A stretch of DNA of 64,000 nt, taken from positions 1,958,001-2,022,000 of the forward strand of contig JALMGJ010000006.1 in the NCBI GenBank assembly GCA_023362775.1. Direction: 5' to 3'. The notes beneath the pieces were generated by a model. The model was not told the DNA's origin. It was given only the letters and a program-made list of their open reading frames with translations, and did no database searches. This DNA comes from Charina bottae (taxonomy: Eukaryota > Chordata > Lepidosauria > Squamata > Charinaidae). Position 1 is the stretch's first letter. Every line of letters begins with the position of its first letter. Shown here one piece after another: positions 29,268 to 39,894 of the stretch. The position numbers and the translations under genes are program-made.

Positions 29268-30024
29268 GAAAATGGTGATCGTGTGACCACGGGATGCTGC
29301 AACAGTCATAAATGCCAAGTGCCCAAATTGTGATCATGTGACTGCAGGGACACTGCAACAGTCATAAGTATGAGGACTGGTCATAAGTCATTTTTTTCAA
29401 CACCATCATAAGTCCGAACCATCACTAAACGAACGGTTGTTAAGTGAGGACTACCTGTAGTGGGACCGAGAAAAAGGGCTTTCTCTGTGGTGGCCCCCTC
29501 CCTATGGAATATTATTCCCCCAGAGGTAAGCTTGGCCCCCAACTTGCTCCTTTTCCAGAAGGCCCTGAAGACGTGGTTTTGTCAGCGGGCCTGTGGTGGA
29601 GTTCGGAGCTGCTGCTCCTTCCCAAGAGGGAGGGGGTGCATTCCAGGCAGATAAAAGTTTGCACAGTCCAGATTCCACTGGTGAGAAAGTAAAGAGGCTC
29701 ACAGTAACCCCGCCTTAGAGCCATCGCTGAACATTTACCCATAGGGCTTATAGTGGACCTTTAGTCTGGCAAGAGCAATAAAGAAACTAGAGCTAGAATA
29801 ACGGCTCAGTGTGGTTCTTCGCCTGTTTCCTGACAGGGCCTGAGGAACCCAGCTTGCTTCGGAGCTGATCAAGTGGTTAATCTGAGTGCGTTTGTTGCTG
29901 CCATGGGGGGCGGGGTTTATTGGTTTTTTTCTATTATGGATTTTAATTTTGTAAGCTGCCCGGAGTCACCGTGTGTGAGTTGGGCAGCCGTATAAATGTG
30001 TTTAATAAATAAATTTATTAAAGG

Positions 30025-30545
30025 GACACAGTAGCTCAGCAGGTTAAACCGCTGAAGCTGTAAGACTGCCGATCAGTAGGTCGGCAGTTCGAATCCCCGC
30101 GTGGCGAGGTGAGCACTCGTCACTCATCCCAGCTCCTGTCAACCCAGCAGTTCGAAAGCTAATGCAAGTAGATAAATGGGTACCACCTTAAGTGGGAGAA
30201 TTTGCTGGCGTCCTGTCAGGGGTCGTCCTCTGAAGCGAAGAAGATCTCGTGAATGGCGGCGGAGACGGAGACGGAGACGACGGATCCCGAACAGCAACAT
30301 CCAGGATGTCAGCAGCCGACTCTGAAGCAAGGTATTCTGGGACATGTAGTCCAATACCCATGGAAAAGAGTCAGTTCCCTTACCCCTTCCCTTAGCGCGG
30401 TAATGTTGTTAATATATGAATTGTATAATATATGGAAATGCAATGTATGTAAGCCGCCTAGAGCCCTCCATCTAGGGAGGGGATAGGCGGGGTATAAATA
30501 CAATAAAATAAAAATAAAATAAATAAAATTAAATAAATAAATAAA
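30025..30545 (+). mobile_element. tRNA-headed SINE-like element with LINE-like tail
   Basis: 30025-30110 looks tRNA-derived: an A-box-like TAGCTCAGCAGG and a B-box GTTCGAATCC. It then shares the GTAGATAAATGGGTACCACC body with the other SINEs and ends in GTAAGCCGCCTAGAG...GGCGGGGTATAAATA. It is not a functional tRNA gene. Confidence 0.75.
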
Positions 30546-31744
30546 TAATGACATCATCACTTATTACATCATTTGTGTGATGATGTCATGACACCCATGA
30601 TGTCCCTTGTCATCCCTCCCCCAGCACTGAGGTCCACAGAACATTATAGAAGTCTGGGAACAGATGCTTCATGGGTCATTGTACCACCTAAATGGTCATT
30701 TCCTTTGGTACAAAGAGTGTGCTTTTTGATATTTCCATAAGATCTTATCTGCCGATACATTGTTTAAAAGGACTGGTTTAAGAGTGCATGGAGAAATTTG
30801 CTTAAGAGAGGACATTTCTGAACAGTAAGTACAAAATAAGCTTTTTAAGGCATTCAAGGAGGCCATAAACTGAGCAGGGTTCGTTGACCGATGTTTGGCA
30901 CCAACGGTGACTGCCCTTGAATGCCAAGAAGCAGAAAGGGCCAGAAAGAATATTTTTTAAAAAATTAGGAAAAAGTAAAAACAATCTAGGCCCCCCAAGG
31001 TAATTTACATTACATTGCCGGATGAGAAGGTAAAATACAGTGGATATGTCATCACACAAATCTTGTCAAAGGAATGGGGAAGAAGCAAGAGGATCTGAAC
31101 AATTAGGCCAGATTTTCCGACCACGTGGTCTGTAGTTCTACAGCAGTCTCAGAAACAGAGACCTAGACAAATGCAGGTGGTTTCAATGTCGGATTACAGT
31201 TCAGTTTCAGAGGCCGCAAGAAAAAAAGACCCCTTGAAAATCTGAAAGCCATGGCCCCCAATCCATTACCTATCGTGATTGCACATGGGTTGCTCTGGCT
31301 GGTGAGAAAGAAACCTAATTTTGCCCAGAGCCACTTTAGAGTGATCGGGGCAACTAAATCTGATAAATAAATAAAAATTTACAGCCTTTAGATACATTTT
31401 GATTGACACTAAGTCAATTAAACGAAATTATGTTTTTTATGACACATGCATAAATGTTTTTTATGACACGTGCATCATTCTTGCCTTGCAGGAGCAGATT
31501 CTACAAATTCATAGCAGACAACTTTCAACCTTGAGCCACAGTTATCGACACCACCCACTGAATCTCTGGTACAACAAAGTCAAGGTTAATGTATATATTA
31601 AAAATAATTTTGTTAAATGTGCCATACTGAGAATACGGAATAGATACAAACCCCGGTTGTGCCTGAAAATACCTTTGTGGCTCTGTGCACAAGAAGCATT
31701 TCATAGAAGAGAAATGATAAATTAAAGGATAACTGATCATGATA
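30546..31744. other. Unique or old repeat DNA; no gene recognised
   Basis: 31310-31385 is a plus-strand L2-like tail (CCCAGAGCCACTTTAGAGTG). Nothing else is assignable. Confidence 0.5.
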
Positions 31745-32162
31745 TATTAAAATTTTGCCAAGGAGAATGTAAAATAAAATCAAGAGAAGAACTGGTGGCA
31801 GAGGGATATAATTGTCAATGGTTTTCTTATTTACAATTATTAGAAAGATTTAAAGTAGACAAAAGAATTTATGGTTCTGAACATTCTAAGATGGAGTTTG
31901 AAATAGAATTGTGTACAAATGATGAACATGTTATTGCTAAAATGTATAAACTTTTATTGAAATCTGAAACAGAAGAACAAGTGAAAGAATGTACGATAAA
32001 GTGGGCTAAAATTTTTGGTTACAATATACCAAGGGTCGGAAATGGCGGCTCGCGAGCCAGATGCGGCTCTTTGGCCCCTTGAGTGTGGCTCTTCCGCAGC
32101 TGAACTCACCCCCGCCCCTTCCACGTGATTGGCCCCCGCCTGCAAACCCCGCCCCCTGGCTC

Positions 32163-32345
32163 TCGTACTGAGCGAGGCCCGGCGCGGCAGGGAGGCGCTG
32201 CTGGGCCAGGACGCGGCGCTGTCGGAGGCGGTGCAGGAGCGGCTGCAGGGGCTGCTGCGGCTGGAGATGGCGCTGCTCCGCGGCATCCAGGTGCTGGGCG
32301 AGGGCGCAGGCCCGGGACGCGAGTGGCAGGGCGGCGCAGGGCGAA
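32163..32345 (+). other. Gene-like segment inside the hAT element (possible captured exon)
   Basis: Reads EARRGREALLGQDAALSEAV then QERLQGLLRLEMALLRGIQV, a leucine-rich helical or coiled-coil pattern unlike the rest of the element. A related reading (CEARRGREALLAYLEGL) occurs on the minus strand at about 33165-33110. The source gene is not recognised and capture is inference. Confidence 0.35.
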
Positions 32346-33576
32346 GAGCCGCCTGCTCTCCCCTTGGCCGCCTCCGGTCCGAGCCTGGCTCGGCTCCCCC
32401 AGCCGCCGCAGGGCTCGGGTTAGCGGGGGGAGAGGACGCCGAACGGCGGGGTGGGGGGATTGATGGGGCGGGAGGGTGCACCCGGAGGGCCTCCTGCGGC
32501 CGCTTCTCCAAGGCGGGTTGCAGAGCGCGCACTGCGCCCACGGGAACGCCTGGTCCCTCCGCTCCCTCCAGCTCCGCCAGCAGCGCCGCCCGCCCCGTCC
32601 TGCCGCCCGGCAAACCTCCGCCGGCTCCGTCCCCCCGCCGCCACCGCCCCGGCCAGGCGCCCTGCGCCGCCCTGCCGCTCGCGTCCCGGGCCCGCGCCCT
32701 CACCCAGCACCTGGATGCCGCGGAGCAGCGCCATCTCCAGCCCGCGTTTCAAAAAAAAAAAGTGTTTTGGCTTTGATCAGATCCACACGCAAGGCCGTTT
32801 GCAACCCAAAGGGGGGAAACACAGCCTCCCCCTCCCTGCAACCCCCGGAGCTGACTCTCACGCACACACGTTGCCCCTGCAGCCGCTCCTGCGCTGCCTC
32901 CGACAGCGCCGCGTCCCGGGACGCGAGCGGCAGGGCGGCGCAGGGCGCCTGGCCGGGACGGTGGAGGTGGGCGGACGGAGCCGGCGGAGGTATGCCGGGT
33001 GGCAGGACGGGGCGGGCGGCGCTGCTGGCGGAGCTGGAGGGAGTGGAGGGACCAGGCGTTCCCATGGGCGCAGCGCGCGCTCTGCAACCCGCCTTGGAGA
33101 AGCGGCCGCGGGAGGCCCTCCAGGTAGGCCAGCAGCGCCTCCCTGCCACGCCGGGCCTCGCAGAGACGGGCCTGAAGGGGTGCAGAGGCCGGAGAGGGAG
33201 CCCCTCCGTCTCCCCTTCTCTCCCTGCCTCGCCCGCCTGGGACGCGAGCGGCAGGGCGGCGCAGGGTGAAGAGCCGCCTGCTCTCCCCTTGGCCACCTCC
33301 GGTCCGAGCCTGGCTCGGCTCCCCCGGCCGCCGCAGGGCTCGGGTTAGCGGGGGGAGAGGACGGCGAACGGCGGGGTGGGGGGATTGATGGGGCGGGAGG
33401 GTGCCACGCCGCGCGCCGCCCTTAACATCAGGCACTGGCGAAGGCCTTTCCCCTTCTCGCCAAAGAGCCCGCACCTGCTTGGCCGCGGCGGTGGCGGAGG
33501 ATGTGCGGCCCGGGGATCCTGCCGCAGATGGGAAACCCAGCCTGCTCTCCCCACCCGCTTCCCACGCTCTCCGCTC

Positions 33577-34003
33577 CCCAGAATATCATGGGGCAAAGGG
33601 AAACCTGCCCGGAGGGGTCATCAGGAGCACAGGATCCGGCCCCAGCCCAGCCCGGCCCGCAGCTTCGGCGCCCTCCCCTCGCCATCGCGAAAGTCCCAGG
33701 CGACAGCGGGGGCATGTTCGACCTGCTCGTGCAGCACGGGGCGGCCGCCCCCAGAGACTCCGTGGCCCCCCGGCTGCCAGAGAGGAGAGGCGGTGGAAGA
33801 GCTGCAGCCGGGGGGCCGCGGAGTCTCCGGGGGCGGCCGCCCCGTGCTGCACGAGCAGGTCGAACATGCCCCCGCCGTCGCCTGGGACTTTCGCGATGGT
33901 GAGGGGAGGGCGCCGAAGCTGCGGGCTGGGCTGGGCTGGGGCCGGATCCTGTGCTCCTGATGACCCCTCCGGGCAGGTTTCCCTTTCCCCCACGATATTC
34001 TGG
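33577..34003. repeat. Giant near-perfect hairpin (about 200-bp arms)
   Basis: Left arm ATATCATGGGGCAAAGGGAA to the CCCCGGCTGC area; the right arm is its reverse complement with few mismatches and only about 25 bp between. Both arms read into an AKVPGDGGGMFDLLVQHGA-like frame. Confidence 0.9.
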
Positions 34004-34137
34004 GGAGCGGAGGGTGGCAGCTGTTTCTCCGCCACTCCCGGTGGGGCGGCCGGGCCGGGCTGGGTTTGCGGAGCCGCTGGCTGCGCGGAGCCGCTGGCTG
34101 CACCCCCTCCCTCCGTGAGCCCCCCGCCCCCTTCCAT

Positions 34138-34290
34138 GCGATTGGCTCCCGCCCGCAAACCCCGCCCCCTTCCACGCGATTGGCTCCCGCCTGCAAAACC
34201 CGCCCCCTTCCACGCGATTGGCTCCCGCCCACAAAACCCGCCCCCTTCCACGCGATTGGCCCCCGCCCACAAACCACGCCCCCTGGCTCT
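34138..34290 (+). promoter_or_regulatory. Four tandem 38-bp CCAAT-box/GC-box cassettes in the hAT element
   Basis: ATTGG (reverse CCAAT, NF-Y type) occurs at 34141, 34179, 34217 and 34255, exactly 38 bp apart. Each is followed by CTCCCGCC and a GC-box-like CCCGCCCCCT. The same cassette occurs in other MITE families at 32128, 43119, 51663 and 61606. Promoter function is inferred only from the motifs. Confidence 0.6.
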
Positions 34291-34391
34291 CAAGCACTTC
34301 AAAATGTGCACGAGCATGTCAAAATGGCTCCCGGCACAAAAAGTTTGCCGACCCCTGCAATATACAAATGGAACAGTGGGAGAATATGTGG

Positions 34392-35622
34392 GGGTTTTTT
34401 ATGTGTTTTTATTGATTTAAAAAAAGGGAAAAATACCGGTACATATTTACATAAATTTACAAACATTATTGACATAACGATACAATACAATACATTTAAA
34501 AGTAAACTGTATATAAAGAGAAAGAGAAAGAGAAAGAGAAAAAGAAAAGAAAAGAAAAGAAAAGAAAAGAAAAGAAAAGAAAAGAAAAGAAAAGAAAAGA
34601 AAAGAATAGAAAGCATATAGATAGAAAATTTAAAAGTAAGACTTCCAACTATCCATATGAAGAATCTAAAATAATTACTAAAGTATTTTCTGCATTGTTA
34701 TATTATTCATTATCTCTATTTCTCTGTTTAAATATATTATTTACATTGTTATATATCCATTTGGATCTTTTGTGTTGTCTCGATGAATTTGAAAAAAGGT
34801 TTTCAACAAATTGTGAAGTCTTTCATATTTTTGTCATTCAATTGGTCGGTCAATTTTGCCATTTGTGCTAAATCCATTGATTTCACAATCCACTCTTCTA
34901 TTGATGGAATATAGTCCTCTTTCCAGTGGAGAGCGTAGATAGTTCGTGCTGCAGAAATCAAGTAAAGTAGTAGTTTTCCATGTTTTATTTGTAGTTTCTT
35001 GTCTATAAATCCCAGTAGAAAGAATTCTGTTTTTTTTTTGGTAAAGTCCTCATTTAACATTTTACATAGAATTTTATCAATTTCATCCCAAATTTTTTTA
35101 GCTTTTTTACATGTCCACCAAGCATGGTAAAAGGTGCCAATTTCTTGTTTACATTTCCAGCATCTGTTCGACACATTTCTAACGTTTTGGATAATTTGTT
35201 AGGTGTAATGTACCACCTGCACATCATTTTATAGAAATTTTCTTTCAAATTGTAATTGAGAGTAAATTTTAAATCTTTTGTCCACATTTTTTCCCAGGTT
35301 TCATTTTGAATTTGGAAGCCGAAATTTTCTTCCCATTGAATTATACATTTTTTAGTTTGTAAATCGGACATTTTAGTTTGTAATAATACTTTGTGAATTT
35401 TTGCTATTAGGTGGTCATTATCAGTCCATAATATATTATCCCATCTGGATGATTGTTTTACAAACTTAAAATTTTTGATATCTATTTTATATTGTTCTTT
35501 TAATTGCAAAAATGTAAACCAATTACATATAAATCCTTCATTTTGTAATTCTTCTTGTGTCTTCATTAGTTTGTTCCTTCAAATTTAATTAAATCTATAT
35601 ATTTTAACCATTTTTGATGACC
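34392..35622 (-). mobile_element. Second L1, inverted, inside the first L1
   Basis: Minus-strand frames 35566-35054 and 35174-34803 are L1 ORF2 C-terminal (NLKENFYKMMCRWYITPNKL, GTFYHAWWTCKKAKKIWDE). The 3' UTR contains an (AAAGA)n run (34520-34606). It is flanked by a 129-bp direct duplication of the host L1. Confidence 0.85.
34520..34606. repeat. (AAAGA)n microsatellite
   Basis: AAAGA/AAAAG pentamer array. Confidence 0.95.
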
Positions 35623-36285
35623 CATGTTATTGCTAAAATGTATAAACTTTTATTGAAATCTGAAACAGAAGAACAAGTGAAAGAATGTACGATAAAGTGG
35701 GCTAAATTTTTTGGTTACAATATACAAATGGAACAGTGGGAGAATATGTGGTTGAAAGGACTGAAATTTACATTATGTTATAATCTTAAAGAGAATTTTT
35801 ATAAAGTGATGTATTGTTGGTATATGTCACCGGAAAAATTGTCTAGAATGTATAAAGGTACTTCAAATTTATGTTGTTCCAAATGTGAACAACAAGAAGG
35901 GACATTTTATCATACTTGGTGGACGTGTAAAAAAGCCAGAAAATTCTGGTCTCAAATACGTACACTAATTCAGAAGATTTTAAAGATTAATATATAATTG
36001 AAACCAGAGGCTTTTCTTTTGGAACTTATCGATAAACAGTTGGAAAAAAGTCATGGAACTTTGTTTTTATATATGGGAACTGCAGTGACATTGTTACATG
36101 CACAAAGGTGGAAAGGTTCAGCATTACCCACAATGGAGGAATGGATGGTGAAGATGATGGAACTTGCTGAGATGGCCAAACTGACTTCTTTGATCAGAGA
36201 AAAGACAATATCTACGTTTATGGCTGACTGGAAACCCCCTATAGATGAAATGGAAAGCTCACGATCAGCACGGGCTGAGGACACA

Positions 36286-38142
36286 TGAGCTGCCGTCAGC
36301 CGACGAATGCCCTTCCGTCCTGCACGAAGCTCCCCGTACGTCGGAAGAAAGCCCATCCCGAACCACCCGCTTCTCCTGATCCGGTGACAGGGAGAGCGTG
36401 AAGGAAGAAGCTGGCTCCGATGGACATGGCGACCGCTTGGATCCCATCACCGATTTGGAGCCACCAAACAAGTCCTGAGACGCTGGCGGTGAGGCAAGGA
36501 CATCACTCAAGAGGACTTCCTCCTCCTCACCCACGGTCAACAGCGGCACCAACACCTGCACATCCACCAGGACTGGCGACAGCCCCATACCGGATCCGTC
36601 CTTGACTGAGAGACCACCGGGGTCCAGGGTACCCACCACCCCCTCCGGTGGTCGGGCAGGGAAAGGGACTGGTGGGAGGAGATGGCCCTCGGCCCATGCC
36701 AGGGGATCTGGCTGGTCTTCCAAAGGAAGCGGTGAAGAGGGGGCCACTATGGCCGGTGCCCCAGCGAGAAATGCCTGTGTCACCCCGGTGAAACCAGGGT
36801 CCTCCTGAACTGAGGCTGAGGAAGCCACTGCAGCTGTTTCGCCTGTCCCGTCCGACGCCAAGACAGCAAAGTGATTCCTCTGTGGGAGGGGTTGAGGCTC
36901 CACCACACGAGAGGTAGCCACCACCCCACTGTGTGCTGCCCACGACCTCTTCGTGGTCACCTCCTTGGCATCCTCTTGGCACCATCAGGAGCGGCGCGTC
37001 GACCCAGCCTCCATAAACTTCATCTCCCCCTCTCCCACTACTGCCAGGAACCATCGCAGGAGATCTGGAAGGGGGACAGTGCGAGCCTTCCTCCAACCTT
37101 CCCGGATGGTGGCCTCATGAGAGACACCCCCCTCCAGCCCTACCCCCAAGAGGAAGAAGGCGTAGTGAAAGTGAGGCGGGTGCGCGAAGCGCTCACTGAG
37201 CGAGCGTGATCTCTAATCGGGGAGTGATCCCTGTTGGGGGTCCGCTGCTGCTGTGCAGAGCATGATCTCGAGGCCTCTGGCACATGGGTCAACCAGGTCA
37301 GAAAACAGCCATCTCCTCCCTGCCCAGAGGACACCATCTGATCCCCTGGAGCCACCTGAAGAGCCTCTACAGAGGACTCCAACACTGAGTCCTCCGACCA
37401 TCCCATCCCCCTCAGGAGACACGCATCCTCCCCCAGATCCCAGGGCAAGCCCCAGACCTGCAAACCATCAACTCGCCGGTGTAGGCCATGCGCAGGTTCC
37501 GCCATGTGCCCTAACATGCAGGACAACCACATGCTCCCCGAAGATGGAGCTCCCTCCCCCCTTCTGATGTGAATCGCTCAGCAGCAACTGCCGCCGCCGC
37601 CTCTTGTTCACCCTCAGTGGGCAAAACCATCGCGGGGCTCCCCCCTTCCCCCTGTGCCCCCTGAACTCCCAGGGTACTCACCCCTGCCTGGGAGACAGGC
37701 ACCCCTGAGCACAGCCCGCAGAGCGATCGGTTAAGGCCATGCCCTGCTGAGGAACTGCAGCCAGCACACCTGCTATTAAGGATGGAGTCCCAGCCGGCTG
37801 CATGAATGACGCCCAAGGAAGCCACCTGCTCCGGCAAAGCAACCCTTAAACTGTCATCGGTCGCCTCCACCACACGCCTCCTGCACCCCTCCAGGCCCTC
37901 CATCACACCTCCCACCTGCTCTAAAGATGGGTTCTCCTGATACCCCAGTTGAGATGGGTCAGCCATAACTCCAAAGAAAGACAAACAAACCAGGGAGGGG
38001 CAAAGAAAGCGAAAGACTCACCCGCCAAAAAATGCCAGTCAGTGAAGAGAGGGGGCCCAACAATGACCCCCCCTTGCCCCTGAAGAGCCCTCCTGCAACG
38101 GCTGGAAAAGAAATGCACTACTAAAAGAGAAAAGAGAAAAAA
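36286..38142 (-). other. Unassigned proline/glycine-rich, ORF1-like minus-strand sequence
   Basis: Broken frames run on the minus strand from about 37984 to 36265. One piece reads QRNHFAVLASD, the kind of phrase seen before zinc-knuckle regions in some LINE ORF1 proteins; another (DSILNSRCAGCSS) has paired cysteines. The family is not recognised. It continues past the MITE at 38151 to about 39330. Confidence 0.35.
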
Positions 38143-38150
38143 GCATAAGA

Positions 38151-39081
38151 TAGGCTGACCATATGTTTTAATATAAATGTCAATTTTGTCCCGTTTTTTT
38201 TAAAAAACCTGTAAGGATGGAGGTTGGGTCAGAGGAGGAGGGCGAAGAGCCTGTTAGGGAAAGCGCGGGAAATGTCGTTGGGGAAAGCACGGGAAGATTT
38301 GAGGGGGAAGCCGATCAGCCGGCAGAGAGCGGACTAGGGGTGAGTTCCCCGCCGCCAATCAGCGCACGAGCTAGGAGAGCTGAGAAGAGAGATGCACAAC
38401 GACAGCAGCGATTCGCTCCTGCTCGTCAGCGGCGGGAAACTCAGCAGATAAAAAGACGACAGGCACAGGAGCTGGTTGTCGGAGACAACCGTCCTGACTA
38501 CCCTGCACCGACGCTCCGCCGACCTGCCCTCCTGCCTTGCCAAGCGCCTTGCCATTTCCGTGCCTCGTTGGTGCCGTTGCTGAGCCTGCCGCCGGATCTT
38601 GCTGAGCTGCTGCTGCTGCCTCCGATCTCCGCTGGGATTCCGCGTCGGTCCTAGTGCCTGCCTGTTTCCTTGCTGTCAAGTAGGAACGCTGCCTTGCTCT
38701 TAGTCTTGCCTTGCTTCCATGCAGAACTCAGAAAGTTCCTTGTAGAACTCAAGCCTTGCCTTGTTCTTAAGCCTCGCCTTGCTTCCACTTAGAACTCTGA
38801 GTCAAGCCTCGCCCTGCTGCCAAGCATGAGTTCTGTCGCTGAAGGATAATTGTTAGCTCAATATGTTCATGTAATAAAACCTTTTCATTTTAATGAAAAC
38901 AAAAATCTTTTTATATATACAGTAATCGGTTTAAGGACCAGAAAATGGACCTTAAAAACTCTTTAAAACGTTTTTATCGTCTTACTTTTTCATGAATACG
39001 GAATATTACATAAGTTTAACCCCGCCCCATTTTTGCCACCCCAACGTCCCGTTTTTGTCTCAAGGAAATATGGTCAGCCTA
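38151..39081. mobile_element. hAT MITE, TAGGCTGACCATAT family, long copy
   Basis: Ends TAGGCTGACCATATGTTTTA and ...GGAAATATGGTCAGCCTA with an exact 8-bp duplication GCATAAGA (38143-38150, 39082-39089). Inside: CCAATCAGCGCACGAGC, also found in the 19363 element, and one minisatellite-like unit (GGTCCTAGTGCCTGCC at 38646). Confidence 0.92.
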
Positions 39082-39089
39082 GCATAAGA

Positions 39090-39656
39090 CAAAGCAAGCC
39101 ACAAAATGGCTGCCACCAAAAGGCAGCAGGAAGGAGGCAAACAAACAAAAGGAGAGAACTCCCCAGGAAAAGGAGGCAGGAATCACGCCCCACACCTTCC
39201 CACTGAAGGGTCTCAGAAAAAAACCCAGAAAAAACCACTCCAAACACACAAAATATCCTTAAGTTTGGAGAGGAAACCTGGAGACACCATCCAACACTTC
39301 CTACCCAGAGGGTTAGGGTTAATGGTTAACCTAACCATGGTTAACATAACCATGGTTTCTTCATGAGTGATGAGCAAGCTATATGGACAAAGGGATGTGT
39401 GAGTGAGTGAGTGACTGGATAGAGTCCTGGTACAGACCCGTCTCCCCAACCTGGCGCTCTCCAGATTCCCAATACATCAAGGAGACCCTAAGTCGAAAAA
39501 GGCTGAGGTAGACCATATAACGGGCAGGACAATAATTGATTCCTGACATTTCAACTTGGGCTGTTGGAGGGGAACGCTGTTAGCAACACAGGAGCAGCCT
39601 TGTGGATTCCTCTAGTGAAAAAGGAAGGCAGATGACAAAGATAAAATTGAAAACAG
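39090..39656. other. Continuation of unassigned repeat, then gene B 3' flank
   Basis: Starts CAAAATGGCTGCCACC, then purine-rich text to about 39300, then a small AACCATGGTTAAC palindrome. No gene. Confidence 0.4.
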
Positions 39657-39662
39657 TTTATT
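39657..39662 (-). terminator. Gene B poly(A) signal
   Basis: TTTATT on the plus strand, AATAAA on the coding strand, about 160 nt past the stop codon. Confidence 0.65.
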
Positions 39663-39823
39663 GGTTTTAGCAGGAAAGCCTCTGGCCCTTAATCTGACGG
39701 GATCGACTGTGTAGGCTTGGAGTTGATGGCCTCAAGGGCTTGGGAAGCAAGGGCTCCCCCTGGTGGTCCCGGACGTTTCTCAGCTTAATTCCAAGAGTCA
39801 AACTCCCAACGGGGCTCCTGTTC

Positions 39824-39894
39824 TCAAAGGAGCTTGAACATGCAAATGTACTTTGCCCTTTTGGAACAGCCCGTATTCCTCCATTTCCTAAAGT
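39824..39894 (-). CDS. Gene B exon 5: CTLD end and stop
   Basis: Acceptor GTCTTCCAG. It encodes [17 protein letters not shown], a short tail and TGA at 39826-39824. The last two CTLD cysteines are here; the WND triplet found in gene C is replaced by WRN. 71 bp, as in gene C. Confidence 0.9.

Larger units (their letters stand above)
26868..29457. mobile_element. TA-target DNA transposon inside the L2, itself split by an L1
   Basis: Left end CAGATAGTCCTCACTTAACA after TA (26866-26867), right end GTTAAGTGAGGACTACCTG before TA (29458-29459). Same family as 17857-18254. Confidence 0.88.
26697..30023 (+). mobile_element. Outer L2 LINE 3' fragment, split by a nest of three elements
   Basis: 26697-26867 encodes the VFKVLVITFKALHG-type region, and 29460-30023 continues with KRAFSVVAPSLWN and the plus-strand L2 tail (GCTGCCCGGAGTCACC...AATAAATAAA). 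The pieces belong together across a 2.6-kb DNA transposon insertion. Confidence 0.85.
32030..34357. mobile_element. Large hAT-like non-autonomous element, CAGGGGTCGGCAAAC family, 2.3 kb, CpG-rich
   Basis: Ends CAAGGGTCGGAAATGG and ...AAAAAGTTTGCCGACCCCTG with an exact 8-bp duplication CAATATAC (32022-32029, 34358-34365). Within it: an inverted repeat of about 200 bp (32480-32685 against 32925-33122), a direct repeat of about 139 bp (32338-32476 and 33264-33402), and a near-perfect hairpin with about 200-bp arms (33577-33777 against 33803-34003). The 435-bp copy at 19363 shares only the ends and small modules. No transposase is seen. Confidence 0.9.
31745..36285 (+). mobile_element. L1 ORF2 fragment, split by a hAT-like element and by an inverted L1
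   Basis: 31790-32029, 34366-34391 and 35623-36285 are consecutive L1 ORF2 C-terminal sequence (EEQVKECTIKWAK, NLKENFYKVMYCWYMSPEKL, a TFYHTWWTCKKARKFW region, ERWMV-like end). No A-tail is seen at 36285, so the end is truncated or joined to other DNA. Confidence 0.88.

Noticed and set aside
30025..30110. Functional tRNA gene
   Set aside because: A and B boxes are present but the fold is poor and the sequence runs into a SINE body.
32476..33348. 290-residue plus-strand frame as a host gene
   Set aside because: Lies wholly within a TIR- and TSD-bounded element; base composition alone keeps several frames open on both strands.
39300..39360. Interstitial telomere repeat (GGGTTAGGGTTA)
   Set aside because: Only about two units next to a GGTTAACC palindrome; too short.
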